This document shows positions 36,085 to 45,083 of a DNA stretch of 64,000 nucleotides, in pieces (position 1 is the first letter of the stretch; the number at the start of each line of letters is the position of its first letter). The stretch comes from Oceaniovalibus sp. ACAM 378 (GTDB lineage: Bacteria; Pseudomonadota; Alphaproteobacteria; Rhodobacterales; Rhodobacteraceae), in contig NZ_VSJK01000017.1 in the NCBI RefSeq assembly GCF_008085915.1, positions 1 to 64,000 of the forward strand. The letters run 5' to 3'. The notes below the pieces were generated by a model. It saw only the letters and a program-made list of their open reading frames with translations. It ran no database searches and was not told the origin of the DNA. A program made the translations under genes and the position numbers.

Positions 36085-36594
36085 ATGAGTATACCTCGTT
36101 CGAAGGACGCTAGGCCGGCGGTCCTTGACCGTCTGGTCGACGGGTTCGGCCTTCTGGGCGGGATAGCAATCCTGTTTCTGGCCGGACTGGTGTTCTGCGA
36201 TGTGATAGGGCGTGCCTTCGGATCACCGATTTTTGGCGCACGCGATATCATGGTGATGATGCTGGCGGTGATCATCGCCAGCGGATTCGCCAGCGGAGCA
36301 ACGCAGGGTGTCCACATCTCCATCGACGCCCTGAAGAATGTCCTGCCAGCCCCGCTGCGACGCGGCCAGCTCCTGCTTGCCGACCTGATCAGCTTGACGA
36401 TACTCGCCATCCTCGCTTGGCGTAGCTTCGTGGGCGGTATGGAAGCCGGTGATTTCGGCGAGCGGACTATGCTTTTGTCGCTGCCCTACGCGCCCTTCTA
36501 TTTCGCCCTGTCACTCGGCTTCGGTCTTCATGCCCTGGTCATCGCTTTCGACATCATCAAACAATTGACGCTGGGAAACAGGCATGCCGAATGA
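36085..36594 (+). CDS. TRAP transporter small permease, DctQ type
   Basis: A 169-residue inner-membrane protein with four transmembrane segments, roughly residues 20-42, 52-70, 95-115 and 130-152. VFCDVIGRAFGSPIFGARDI and ASGFASGATQGVHISIDAL are typical DctQ loops. It forms the membrane complex with the large permease, which it overlaps by 11 bases. Not fused to DctM here. Confidence 0.9.
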   Translation: MSIPRSKDARPAVLDRLVDGFGLLGGIAILFLAGLVFCDVIGRAFGSPIFGARDIMVMMLAVIIASGFASGATQGVHISIDALKNVLPAPLRRGQLLLADLISLTILAILAWRSFVGGMEAGDFGERTMLLSLPYAPFYFALSLGFGLHALVIAFDIIKQLTLGNRHAE

Positions 36595-37891
36595 GTTTTA
36601 TGGGCTGCTGGGCATTGTAGGCCTGGCGGTACTCCTGATCCTGCGGGTGCCGGTGGCGCTCGCCATCGCCACCGTCGGCTTTGCCGGTATCGTGGCGCTG
36701 AGTGGCTTTAACAGCGCTTTCTACATGGCCTCGTCCGAAGCCTTCGCGACTGTCACGCAATACGAACTTGTCGTCATCCCGCTGTTTGTTCTGATGGGCA
36801 ATATCGCCAGCGCATCCGGCCTCAGTCGCGATCTATATGATGCGGCTTTCGCCTGGATCGGCCGGCTGCGCGGCGGACTTGCCTCAGCGACGGTCATCGG
36901 CTGCGCTGGATTCTCCGCTCTCAGCGGGTCGTCCATTGCCTCGGCTGTCACCATGGGCCGCGTTGCCCTGCCCGAGATGAAGCGTTTCGCCTATTCGGAC
37001 GCATTGGCAACAGGATCTGTGGCTGCCGGTGGCACGCTCGGCATCCTGATTCCGCCATCGACCGGGTTCATCATCTATGCCACGCTCACCGAGCAATCGA
37101 TCGGCCGCCTGTTTATGGCTGGCATCCTGCCTGGCATCCTGCTCACCTCGCTGTTTGTCGTCGCAATCTATATTGTCACGCTGATACGTCCGGCCGACGG
37201 TCCGGCCGGAAAGCCCTTCACTCTGCGCGAAAGTTGCCGCGCCACGCTGCGCGCCTCGCTGATTGGCGGCATCATCGTCATCACGATCGGTGGCATTTAT
37301 CTTGGCTTTTTCACTCCGGCCGAAGCCGCTGGTGTCGGGGCGGTGCTGACTCTGTTTGTATCATTCTTCCGCGGTCGCCTTAATCTGACAGAGTGGAAAG
37401 AGGTGCTGATGCAAACGGTGCGGACGACCTCTATGGTCTTCCTCATCCTCGTTGGCGCCAACATCTTCGGCCCGTTCCTCTCGCTCAGCGATCTGCCGAA
37501 CTTTATCAGCCAAAGCCTCACCAGTCTCGATGTCGGCCCCTATGGCATTCTGTTCCTGATCCTCGCCACCTATATCGTGCTCGGCACCTTCCTTGAGGGG
37601 TTGTCGCTGTTGGTCATTACCCTGCCGATCGTTTTCCCTGTCATCGTCGCCGCTGGTTTCGATCCTATCTGGTTTGGCGTGATCGCTGTGATCACTCTCG
37701 AGATGGGACTGATTTCTCCACCAGTCGGCCTCAATGTCTTTGTCGTCGCCAGTATCTCCGACAACGTACCGCTATCGACCGTTTTCCGCGGCGTCATCCC
37801 GTTCTGGATCGCCATGGCGGTTTGTACGGTGCTGCTGATCCTGTTCCCGGCTATCGCGCTCTACATTCCGCAAACAATGATGGGGCAGTAG
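36584..37891 (+). CDS. TRAP transporter large permease, DctM type
   Basis: A 435-residue protein with about 12 membrane segments. DctM landmarks: YELVVIPLFVLMGNIASASGLSRDLYD, GCAGFSALSGSSIASAVTMGRVALPEM, and GGTLGILIPPSTGFIIYATLTEQSIGRLF, which form the sodium-linked transport core. The C-terminal GLISPPVGLNVFVVASI is also diagnostic. Last gene of the transporter; the ThDP enzyme begins 57 bases later in the same direction and is probably co-transcribed. Confidence 0.94.
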   Translation: MPNEFYGLLGIVGLAVLLILRVPVALAIATVGFAGIVALSGFNSAFYMASSEAFATVTQYELVVIPLFVLMGNIASASGLSRDLYDAAFAWIGRLRGGLASATVIGCAGFSALSGSSIASAVTMGRVALPEMKRFAYSDALATGSVAAGGTLGILIPPSTGFIIYATLTEQSIGRLFMAGILPGILLTSLFVVAIYIVTLIRPADGPAGKPFTLRESCRATLRASLIGGIIVITIGGIYLGFFTPAEAAGVGAVLTLFVSFFRGRLNLTEWKEVLMQTVRTTSMVFLILVGANIFGPFLSLSDLPNFISQSLTSLDVGPYGILFLILATYIVLGTFLEGLSLLVITLPIVFPVIVAAGFDPIWFGVIAVITLEMGLISPPVGLNVFVVASISDNVPLSTVFRGVIPFWIAMAVCTVLLILFPAIALYIPQTMMGQ

Positions 37892-37948
37892 CGCGCCGTC
37901 TCGAAAACGGACTGCGGACTTCTCATAAGCCAAGGCAAAGAATACGAT

Positions 37949-39643
37949 ATGACCGACACAATTGACCATTTCACTGGTGCCGATGCGGTGCTGTCCAGCC
38001 TGAAGGCGAATGGCGTCGACTATCTGTTCGTCAATGCGGGCAGCGATTTTGCGCCAATCATCGAGAGCTATGCCAAACGCGGCGACGACGAAAGTTTTGC
38101 GCCGCGACCCGTCATTGTGCCGCATGAGGCCGCGCTCGTGGCCATGGCGCATGGCTATTATCTGGTGACCGGTCGGCCGCAGGCCGCTATGGTCCATGTC
38201 AACGTTGGGCTGGCCAATGCCGTGATGGGGCTGATCAATGCCCATGCCGATGACGTGCCGCTGATCATGCTGTCCGGGCGCACTCCACTGACCGAGCACG
38301 ATCGCCCGGGTGCGCGCCGTACACCGATCCAGTATGGGCAGGAACAATTTGACCAGAGCGGCATGGTCCGCGAGCTGGTCAAATGGGATTACGAACTGCG
38401 ATATGCAGAAAACGCCGCCAATCTGGTGTCGCGCGGCTATGCCATCGCCATGTCCGAGCCCGTCGGCGCTGTCTATCTGAGCATGCCGCGCGAGCCCCTG
38501 TGCGAACCGGCTCCGGTTGACAGAACTCCGCCGATCCAAACAGCGGCGAGCCCCGCCGCTCCCAATCCGCAGGCCGTGGAGCAAGCAGCGGCTTGGCTGG
38601 CTTCGGCGAAGAATCCGCTGATCATCTGTCAACGTGGCGACCCGGCCGGAAAAGTCTCGGCGTTGCTGGGCGAGTTGTCCGAGCGACACGGTATCGCCGT
38701 CAGCGAAGTGTTCGCCACACGTAACGTTATGGCAAGCGACCATCCGATGCTCGTCGGCCCCAACCTCGCAGAGCTTCTGCCGGCCGCCGATGTCATCCTG
38801 GTCGTCGACGCACCGGTTGCCTGGATAGAAAATGTTGCGCAGCCGGACGCGGGAGCAAAAGTCATCCATATCGGCCCCGATCCCCTGTTCGCGCGGATGC
38901 CAGTGCGCTCCTATCGTACGTCATTGGCCATCGCAGCGAATACGGCGAACGTCCTTTCGGCCCTCGACACCGCACTCGGCGCACATGCGCCCGCCGATAA
39001 CAAGCGCCGGGAGGTTACACTTGCCCGCCATGAGACCTATCGCAACAGTGTGGCAAAGGCAGCAGAAGCCGGAAGCCGTGGCGCGGCCAGCAAGGCGTGG
39101 GTCGCGCGCTGCATTTCCGATATTCTGGGCGATGATGGCATCATTTTCAATGAACGCGGCGCGCCATCGCCCTTTTACACGCTCAAGGCTGGCAATCGCT
39201 TCTTTGGAAACACGCCGGCCGGTGGCCTCGGCTGGGCTCTGCCCGCCGCACTTGGCGCACAGCTGGCCGAGCGCGATCGGCTCGTCGTCTGCGTCGTCGG
39301 CGATGGCTCTTACATGTTCGCCAATCCCGTCGCCTGCCACCAGGTGGCGGAAGCGCACGGCCTACCGCTGCTGACAGTGATCCTCAACAACGGCGCTTGG
39401 GACGCCGTACGCCTGTCGACACTGGAAGTTTATCCGGAAGGCTTTGCCTCGCGTGCCAATCAGACGCCGATGTCAAGCTTGTCACCGTCGCCTGACTATT
39501 GCTCCGTCGCCGCCGGCTCGCGTGCGTGGACGCGTCTTGTTGAAGATGCCGAGGATCTTCCGGCGGTGCTAGCCGAGGCCCTGAACGTCATACGCAACGA
39601 TCGCCAGCAAGTCGTCCTTAACGTGCGGGTGCGCCCGGATTGA
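37949..39643 (+). CDS. Thiamine-diphosphate enzyme, acetolactate synthase/benzoylformate decarboxylase-like
   Basis: A 564-residue three-domain ThDP enzyme. The N-terminal domain has the catalytic Glu region VIVPHEAALVAMAHGYY. The ThDP/Mg motif is VVGDGSYMFANPVACHQVAE, ending LLTVILNNGAWD. The central domain is FAD-type but without an obvious FAD site. It likely decarboxylates or ligates a 2-oxo acid. As pathway enzymes already yield pyruvate and oxaloacetate, its substrate may be an imported aromatic 2-oxo acid such as a benzoylformate (inference). The start at ATG 37949 follows AAGGCAAAGAA. Confidence 0.87.
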   Translation: MTDTIDHFTGADAVLSSLKANGVDYLFVNAGSDFAPIIESYAKRGDDESFAPRPVIVPHEAALVAMAHGYYLVTGRPQAAMVHVNVGLANAVMGLINAHADDVPLIMLSGRTPLTEHDRPGARRTPIQYGQEQFDQSGMVRELVKWDYELRYAENAANLVSRGYAIAMSEPVGAVYLSMPREPLCEPAPVDRTPPIQTAASPAAPNPQAVEQAAAWLASAKNPLIICQRGDPAGKVSALLGELSERHGIAVSEVFATRNVMASDHPMLVGPNLAELLPAADVILVVDAPVAWIENVAQPDAGAKVIHIGPDPLFARMPVRSYRTSLAIAANTANVLSALDTALGAHAPADNKRREVTLARHETYRNSVAKAAEAGSRGAASKAWVARCISDILGDDGIIFNERGAPSPFYTLKAGNRFFGNTPAGGLGWALPAALGAQLAERDRLVVCVVGDGSYMFANPVACHQVAEAHGLPLLTVILNNGAWDAVRLSTLEVYPEGFASRANQTPMSSLSPSPDYCSVAAGSRAWTRLVEDAEDLPAVLAEALNVIRNDRQQVVLNVRVRPD

Positions 39644-39891
39644 ACGGGATTGAACGGGCCGCAGATCGACTGCCTGACTCCCCCAAAGTCGCCACAGACC
39701 GAGGGCATGTTCGAACGCTTCGACGGGCAGACCGGGAAGCTCTGCAAAGCCACCACTTGCGGCCCGGCGAAGAGCAGAAAACGACGTTGCATCGTTGCGC
39801 CGGGTTCTGCGGCCAACGGTTGCCGCACACATCCTTGGGCAACAAGACGCCTTTGCCCGCAATGAAAATTGCCTGTATCCAAGAGGGATAG
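39644..39891 (+). pseudogene. IS481-like transposase C-terminal fragment
   Basis: LNGPQIDCLTPPKSPQT-type text leads to a catalytic-Glu position (GMFERFDGQ), then the frame shifts near 39735 to REALQSHHLRPGEEQ and LPHTSLGNKTPLPAMK, the usual tail of IS481/IS3-type integrase-core transposases. No N-terminal part is present. The remaining text up to 40036 shows nothing clear. Confidence 0.62.
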
Positions 39892-40036
39892 CTGTTCAAA
39901 TAACACCCCACCCACCTGCCGGGATTTGACAGCGAAAAACCCTCAATCTACAGGATTGACCATAAAAGATGGAGAACTTTGATATGAGCCCCGACTGCGC
40001 AATGTTGTTGCTGAATGACATTATCGTTCTCGCCAA

Positions 40037-40306
40037 ATGAGTTCGGCGGACTCTTTTTCGGAGCTTTGTAAAATAGCTCTCAGCCCTGCTGTGGTCAGGC
40101 GCGCGGCGCGAGTGGCAGTGGTTGTCGGACTGGTGTTGGCGGCCCTCAACCATGGTGGTGTCATTATGCAGGGCAATGTCGATCCGGCGACGGCGCTGAA
40201 GATCATGCTGACGTTCTGTGTGCCATACTCGGTTTCGACATATTCCTCAGTTTTGGCAGTACGTGAGTTAACGCGCTCACAAAGAGGGGGGCAGGTAAAC
40301 TCTTAG
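40037..40306 (+). CDS. NrtS-like small membrane protein
   Basis: An 89-residue protein resembling the nitrate/nitrite transporter NrtS family: LCKIALSPAVVRRAARVAVVVG, a membrane helix with VLAALNHGGVIM, then ALKIMLTFCVPYSVSTYSSV, a second helix with the PYxVSTYxxV pattern. Such proteins have two membrane segments and work as oligomers. No nitrate genes are close, so this one is orphaned in the scar region. The start at ATG 40037 is the first good one. Confidence 0.72.
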   Translation: MSSADSFSELCKIALSPAVVRRAARVAVVVGLVLAALNHGGVIMQGNVDPATALKIMLTFCVPYSVSTYSSVLAVRELTRSQRGGQVNS

Positions 40307-40389
40307 GGTAAATCATGACCGGATCCTAGTTAAGATAGGTTCGCGAGCAACGATCAAATCCAAAGAGCCCATCGCCATCGACCAATAAA

Positions 40390-40656
40390 ACTCCCTTGAT
40401 ACCTCGGCCAGCAGACGCGCGCCCCCGCCCGAATGAGGGCCCGAATGAAGGGTGTCATTGGCCTGGCCCGCCAGCTTGGCCTGAAAACCGGGCTTCCTCT
40501 TTCCAAGGTCGTGGAGGTGACCCAGATGCGCCGCAAGATCGGCGGCGCCGAAGGGTTGTGCCCGCCGCGCGACGGCATCGGCCACGCGGGTTGCATGATC
40601 GGCAAGGGCCCCCAGCCGGACCGGTCCTCCCTTGTCGTCGAATGGGCATAGATCAT
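40390..40656 (-). pseudogene. cas3 HD-nuclease N-terminal fragment, frameshifted
   Basis: The minus strand opens MIYAHSTTREDRSGWGPL and then needs a one-base shift inside a GGGGGCCC run near 40600 to continue LADHATRVADAVAR, AHLGHLHDLGKRKPGFQAKL and GGGARLLAE. This is the Cas3'' HD-nuclease order, with His in LADHA and the HD in LHDLGK. The gene then runs into unrelated text. No repeats, helicase domain or other cas genes were seen nearby. It is a relic of a type I CRISPR-Cas locus. Confidence 0.66.
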
Positions 40657-40675
40657 GCGAGCGTCTCCAGACCGG

Positions 40676-40990
40676 TTACCGGGCTTTCGTCTGTCGCTGT
40701 TCCAGCATTTCGCGCCGCAGGATGGCGTTGATACGGCTTTGATAGCCTTTTCCCTGTGATTTCAGCCAGGCCAGCACGTCCGCGTCCACGCGGGCGGTGA
40801 TCTGTTTCTTGATCGGCCGATACTGCGCGGCCGGTTTCATTTCGGCCAATTGGGCATCGGTCAGTTCGGGAATATCGGTCAGATTGATCTGATCGTCGGG
40901 CTGGGCGGCCAGGGCTTCCAGATGGAGATGCTGCTTCTCGGTGAGAGGTGGCAGCGTGTCGAGCGTATAGTCAGTGGCTTTCTTGCTCAT
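40676..40990 (-). CDS. brnA: BrnA-type antitoxin
   Basis: A 104-residue BrnA protein. The N-terminal half is acidic and would bind the toxin (LTEKQHLHLEALAAQ). The C-terminal half carries the ribbon-helix-helix region YRPIKKQITARVDADVLAWLKSQGKGYQSRINAILRREM, which binds DNA. ATG 40990 lies inside the end of brnT, as in other brnTA loci. It would repress the operon with BrnT. It sits in the IS scar region. Confidence 0.9.
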   Translation of the reverse strand: MSKKATDYTLDTLPPLTEKQHLHLEALAAQPDDQINLTDIPELTDAQLAEMKPAAQYRPIKKQITARVDADVLAWLKSQGKGYQSRINAILRREMLEQRQTKAR

Positions 40991-41279
40991 AGTGCTTCCT
41001 TTCTCTTGGTGTGGCGCGGCGGGCCGAAATGATGCGGATGACTTCGACAGATTTTCCATCCTCGTCATCTTCGGTGAGCGTGTGGGCAACCAGAAGCACG
41101 GTGACGCCATGCACCACGCCGAGGGTCTGCCAGCGTTCCTCTGTGTCTTCTATCCGGTCTTGTCGGGTCAGACGGAACGGATCCCGAAACACATGGACTG
41201 CTTCAGTGAAGGCGATTCCATCATGCTTTCTCTGGTTGGAACGGTTCTTGGTCTCGTCCCAAATGAATCGTATCTTCAT
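40971..41279 (-). CDS. brnT: BrnT-type ribonuclease toxin
   Basis: A 102-residue BrnT toxin with the RelE-like fold. It opens KIRFIWDETKNRSNQRKHDGIAF (the WDExKxxxNxxKHG-type signature), followed by EERWQTLGVVHGVTVLLVAHT and IRIISARRATPRERKHYEQ, which contains the conserved RRATxxERxxYE block. It is expected to cleave mRNA and stop translation unless bound by BrnA. Toxin first, antitoxin second, overlapping by 20 bases. The AT-rich text just upstream (41280-41310) is the likely promoter and BrnA operator. Confidence 0.93.
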   Translation of the reverse strand: MKIRFIWDETKNRSNQRKHDGIAFTEAVHVFRDPFRLTRQDRIEDTEERWQTLGVVHGVTVLLVAHTLTEDDEDGKSVEVIRIISARRATPRERKHYEQESH

Positions 41280-41584
41280 TTTGAAAATATAACTACAAAA
41301 ATGTAATTATTCAACCCGGCACCTCTTTCTCGATGAAGAGGTGAGAGGTGATCCCTGGGAGGCTGACATGGTTGCGCCAAGCCACCTGAGCGCCGGATTT
41401 GCCTCAAGCCTGTTCTGCTCCACCATAAGTGTCACATGGCGCCAGGTCATACGGCTGCTTCCTGAGCTCATCAAAGTCGCGGCTGCCGATAACGAGGCGA
41501 ATGACAATGCCAGCGCAGGACACCGATGCTGGCCCGCGCCTTCGCCGAGGCGCTGAGGTCAGTGATAAGAATGGTGGCGGCTCC

Positions 41585-41686
41585 TGCATCCATGACCTCT
41601 ATAATCCGCGCTTCTATAACCCGCGCCGTCGTCACTCAGAATTGAGTTGGAAAAGTCCGGTCGCCTTCGAACGGAAGGTGGCTTAA
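41585..41686 (+). pseudogene. IS3-family OrfB C-terminal scrap
   Basis: About 33 codons ending FYNPRRRHSELSWKSPVAFERK and a stop match the end of IS3 OrfB, where FYN..RRHS and SPxxFE are invariant. No other part of the element is present. The 41311-41584 stretch before it shows nothing else recognisable. Confidence 0.6.
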
Positions 41687-41726
41687 ACGGGCACTTGGAG
41701 CGACACTAAAACGCGACAGGGCCTTA

Positions 41727-43133
41727 ATGAATATCTCGATACCGTCGCGCGTTTTTTCCTCGGCTGGCCTTCTGCCTGCCGCGGTCGTCGTTTTGATGGT
41801 CTGCTTTGAATACACGGGCAATTCCGCATTTGCAGTGGCGGCCTCGGTGCTGGCCGTGTTCGCAGTGGCCGTTTTCAGCTTTGGCGTCGGCGCCTCTCGG
41901 GTCGCCTTCGTGCTGATCGCAATCGCATTGGTGCTTTGGGCCGCGCTGACCACTACGGGCTGGCTGGAGGCGACTGCAATAGCGGCGCAGCGCGGTGCGA
42001 TGATAATGGCGTTGTTCACCGCCCTGACAGCGATCCGCAGCGCTGCCATGAGTGCGCCGGAAATTGTCGAATGCGGCCGTTTTCTAGCCCGACAGCGTCC
42101 GGGGTTGCGCTATACCGCGTTGACCATCGGCGGGCATCTGTTCTCGCTGATCCTCCTCTATGGCTCGATATCGCTGCTGGGGACATTGGCGTCCGAGAGT
42201 GCTGCGCGCGAGCCGGACCCCGATATTCGCAGGCAGCGCACCCGCCGCATGATGATCGCAATTCAGCGGGGATTTGCGGCCACCCTGTGTTGGTCCCCCT
42301 TGGGGTTTTCAATGATCGTCAGCCTCGCCGTCGTGCCGGGTGCAAGCTGGACTGCCGTTGCCCTGCCGGGGGTGGTCAGCGCGCTGATAATGCTGGTGGT
42401 CGGATGGGGTCTGGACACACTTTACAAAACACGGGGGCCGTTGAAGGCACACCCACAGGAGACCGGGCGATGGCTGGAGCAGTTGCGCCCCCTGCTGGTG
42501 CTGCTGTGTGTTGTGTTGGTCGGCGTCGCGATGCTTCACGTCGTCACGGATGTCGATGTGATAGGCGCGGTCATGTCGCTGGTTCCGGTTATCGCCCTTC
42601 TGTGGGTCGCGATGCAGCAACCGCCGTCTGGCGTGACGCGCAGCGCCAACGTCAGGCAACGCGCCCTCCTGTTCTTCACACATGAACTGCCCATTTATCG
42701 CGGCGAGATTGTCTTGCTGTTCATGGCAGGTTTCATCGGCAGTCTCGGGGCATTCCTTCTTGTGCCACTGGTGCAGGCACAAGGGTTGGATCTGACAGCG
42801 ATCCCGCCCTGGATCATTATCGTCGCGATGGTCTGGATCATCCCGTTTACCGGGCAGTTGGGCATGAATCCGATCCTTGCCGTGTCTCTGCTGGTGCCCA
42901 TTCTGCCTTCACCCGAAGTGATGGGAATTCCGCCCACGGCGCTGGTCGTGGCGATCACCGCCGGATGGGCGCTGAGCGGGACAACTTCACCATTCACTGC
43001 ATCCGTGATGCTGGCTGCATCCTTGGGCGGGGTGTCCCCGATGCGGGCAGGATTAGGCTGGAATGGCGTGTATACCCTCGTGGCCGGCGCTGCCCTGACA
43101 CTGTGGGCGCTCGCACTTTTCCACCTACTTTGA
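41727..43133 (+). CDS. Multi-span membrane protein, probable anion transporter
   Basis: A 468-residue protein with about 11-13 hydrophobic segments, a hydrophilic stretch near residues 145-165 (ASESAAREPDPDIRRQRTRR) and another near 300. No motif lets me name the substrate. The layout (two halves, small-residue re-entrant-looking parts such as ITAGWALSGTTSPFTASVMLAAS and IPFTGQLGMNPILAV) resembles ion-transporter superfamily proteins (DASS/CitM-like). ATG 41727 is the first good start. It stands alone between the IS3 scrap and the phosphodiester operon. Confidence 0.55.
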   Translation: MNISIPSRVFSSAGLLPAAVVVLMVCFEYTGNSAFAVAASVLAVFAVAVFSFGVGASRVAFVLIAIALVLWAALTTTGWLEATAIAAQRGAMIMALFTALTAIRSAAMSAPEIVECGRFLARQRPGLRYTALTIGGHLFSLILLYGSISLLGTLASESAAREPDPDIRRQRTRRMMIAIQRGFAATLCWSPLGFSMIVSLAVVPGASWTAVALPGVVSALIMLVVGWGLDTLYKTRGPLKAHPQETGRWLEQLRPLLVLLCVVLVGVAMLHVVTDVDVIGAVMSLVPVIALLWVAMQQPPSGVTRSANVRQRALLFFTHELPIYRGEIVLLFMAGFIGSLGAFLLVPLVQAQGLDLTAIPPWIIIVAMVWIIPFTGQLGMNPILAVSLLVPILPSPEVMGIPPTALVVAITAGWALSGTTSPFTASVMLAASLGGVSPMRAGLGWNGVYTLVAGAALTLWALALFHLL

Positions 43134-43381
43134 TCCGTTCAGACGCGAATACACTGCTCTGTTCGGACGCCCGCCGGTCGAATATTTCGCGGGGCGGAGC
43201 GGTACGTTGCCGAACAATTTGCGCGCCGACCCGTCTGTCGCGGTTTTCCTCGCGACCAAGAGGCTTGTGTTACATTCCCGAAAAGATGAAGCGCAGGGTC
43301 CTATTCTTCAAGAAAACGCGGCTTTCGAGGACTGTCGCTCATATGACGGCCTGAGGAAAAGCTGGTTTTCCGCTATCCTGC

Positions 43382-44173
43382 CTATGCTCCGTCCGGCGGG
43401 CCGAAGTCCGGGAGCGCCGACAGATCTGGAATGCGCAAGTCTGCCGGCCCTGCCCCCTCAAGCTGTTCGACTCCCGTTTCCACGAGGATCGCGTAGACAC
43501 CCGCCGCCCGCGCCGCCGCAATATCCGTCGCAAGCTGATCGCCGATAAGGATCGCCCGCTCGGGCGGGATCGCCAGCCGCGCAAGCGCCTCGTCCACCAG
43601 ATGCCGCTCGGGCTTTCCGATCACCAGAGGGGCCGTGCCGCCAGCCGCCGCAATCGCGGCGACGATGGCACCGTTGCCCGGCTCAAAGCGGTCTCCATTA
43701 GGCAGGATGCGGTCGGAATTGGTTGCGATCAGGGTGGCACCGCCCCGGATCAGCTGCATCGCCCGGTCGAGCTTCGCATAGGTGAAGTCTCGGTCGAGCC
43801 CCACCACGACGGCGTCCGCCCGATCCGTTGCCACACTGAAGCCCGCATCCGCGACCGCCTCCGCAAGCGCCGGCGCGCCAATGACGAAGGCGGCACCGCC
43901 CTCGGGCCAGCGCCGCGCCATCGCCTCCGCCGTCATTACGGCACTTGTGACGACCTGGTCCGCCTCGGTGGGCACGCCCATCGCGGTGAGCTTGGCGGCC
44001 ACCTCTTCGGGGCTGCGGGTCGAGTTGTTAGTGACGAAGCAATAGGGCACGCCCTGCTCCCACCAGTCGCGAAACCGTACTACGGCGCTCGGGATCGGCT
44101 GTGTCCCGCGATACACCACACCGTCGAGATCGGAGATCACGCCCGCCACATGCGGCAGATCGAAGCGCTCCAT
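43382..44173 (-). CDS. HAD-superfamily phosphatase, class IIA (NagD-like)
   Basis: A 263-residue HAD-IIA enzyme. Motif I is ISDLDGVVYRGTQ (nucleophile Asp and acid Asp), motif II TNNSTRSPEEV, the conserved Lys is in VIGKPERHLVDEAL, and the acidic pair is in ILIGDQLATDIAAA. Relatives remove phosphate from p-nitrophenyl phosphate, phosphoglycolate or glycerol phosphate. In this operon the likely substrate is glycerol 3-phosphate released by the GDPD gene (inference). Last gene of the eight-gene operon, four bases after the DppC-like stop. Confidence 0.88.
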   Translation of the reverse strand: MERFDLPHVAGVISDLDGVVYRGTQPIPSAVVRFRDWWEQGVPYCFVTNNSTRSPEEVAAKLTAMGVPTEADQVVTSAVMTAEAMARRWPEGGAAFVIGAPALAEAVADAGFSVATDRADAVVVGLDRDFTYAKLDRAMQLIRGGATLIATNSDRILPNGDRFEPGNGAIVAAIAAAGGTAPLVIGKPERHLVDEALARLAIPPERAILIGDQLATDIAAARAAGVYAILVETGVEQLEGAGPADLRIPDLSALPDFGPPDGA

Positions 44174-44177
44174 CTCG

Positions 44178-45083
44178 TTACTCCGACTGCGCGAGCGAGG
44201 GATCGAGAGCATCGCGCACCCAGTCCCCGACGAGGCTGATCGACAGCGTTGTCAGGAAGATCACCATCCCCGCGGGCAGGCCGATCCACCACGCGGTCGC
44301 GATATAGTTGCGCCCTTCCCCCAAGGCGAGGCCGAGGCTGGTTCCGGGCGGCTGGATGCCGAGGCCGAGAAAGGAGAGCGAGGTTTCCAGCAGGATGATT
44401 TCCGGGAAATTCAGCGTCAGCTGCACCACCAGAACGCCGGCGATGTTGGGCAGGACATGGCGCAGGTAGATTCGCGCGGGATGGACTCCGAGGGTGCGGA
44501 TTGCGAAGGCATAGCCTTCCCCCGACACCGACAGGACCAGACCGCGCACCAGTCTTGCATAGGTTTCCCACCCGAACAGCCCGACGATGCAGACAAAGAG
44601 CACGAAGCTGTTGCCGAAGAATGCGAGAACCGCGAGGGCAACGATGAGGAACGGCACGCTGGCCTGAAAATCCACCAGCACCATGACGATATCGTCCACC
44701 CAGCCCCGGAAGTGCGCCGCAAGGATGCCGAGAACGGTCCCGGTGACGGCACCGATCACCGTGCCCAGAAGCGCGACCAGGATGCTCGTCCGAAGGGCGA
44801 AGAACAAGCGGCTGAGCACGTCCCGCCCGAGCCCGTCCGTGCCCAGAAGATTCTCCGCCGGACCGCCAAGGAAAGCCGGGGGCTTCAGTCGGTTCATGAG
44901 GCTCTGCTCGGTATAGCCGAAGGGTGCCAGCCAGCCGGCGAATATCGCGGTGAAGACAACGAGCGCCAGCCAGAAAAGGCAGATCATCACCAGAAGCGAC
45001 GGCCGTTGATGCGCCTTGACAGCACGGCGGCGCGGGCGAAAGAACCAGCGTCGCGCGGGCGGGTGTGCGTCCAGAGCGCTCAT
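44178..45083 (-). CDS. ABC importer permease, DppC type (second importer)
   Basis: A 301-residue permease with a basic N-terminus (RRWFFRPRRRAVK) and about six membrane segments. DppC marks: SLMNRLKPPAFLGG, NLLGTDGLGRDVLSRLFFALR, EGYAFAIRTLGVHPARIYLRHVLPN, and the SLVGDWVRDALDPSL tail. ATG 45083 overlaps the end of the DppB-like gene by four bases. It forms the second half of the membrane channel of the 43-51 kb importer. Confidence 0.93.
   Translation of the reverse strand: MSALDAHPPARRWFFRPRRRAVKAHQRPSLLVMICLFWLALVVFTAIFAGWLAPFGYTEQSLMNRLKPPAFLGGPAENLLGTDGLGRDVLSRLFFALRTSILVALLGTVIGAVTGTVLGILAAHFRGWVDDIVMVLVDFQASVPFLIVALAVLAFFGNSFVLFVCIVGLFGWETYARLVRGLVLSVSGEGYAFAIRTLGVHPARIYLRHVLPNIAGVLVVQLTLNFPEIILLETSLSFLGLGIQPPGTSLGLALGEGRNYIATAWWIGLPAGMVIFLTTLSISLVGDWVRDALDPSLAQSE

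Noticed and set aside
43134-43381. Short frames between the unknown transporter and the HAD gene
   Set aside because: No family resemblance, no ribosome site, and frames run into the antisense of the HAD gene.
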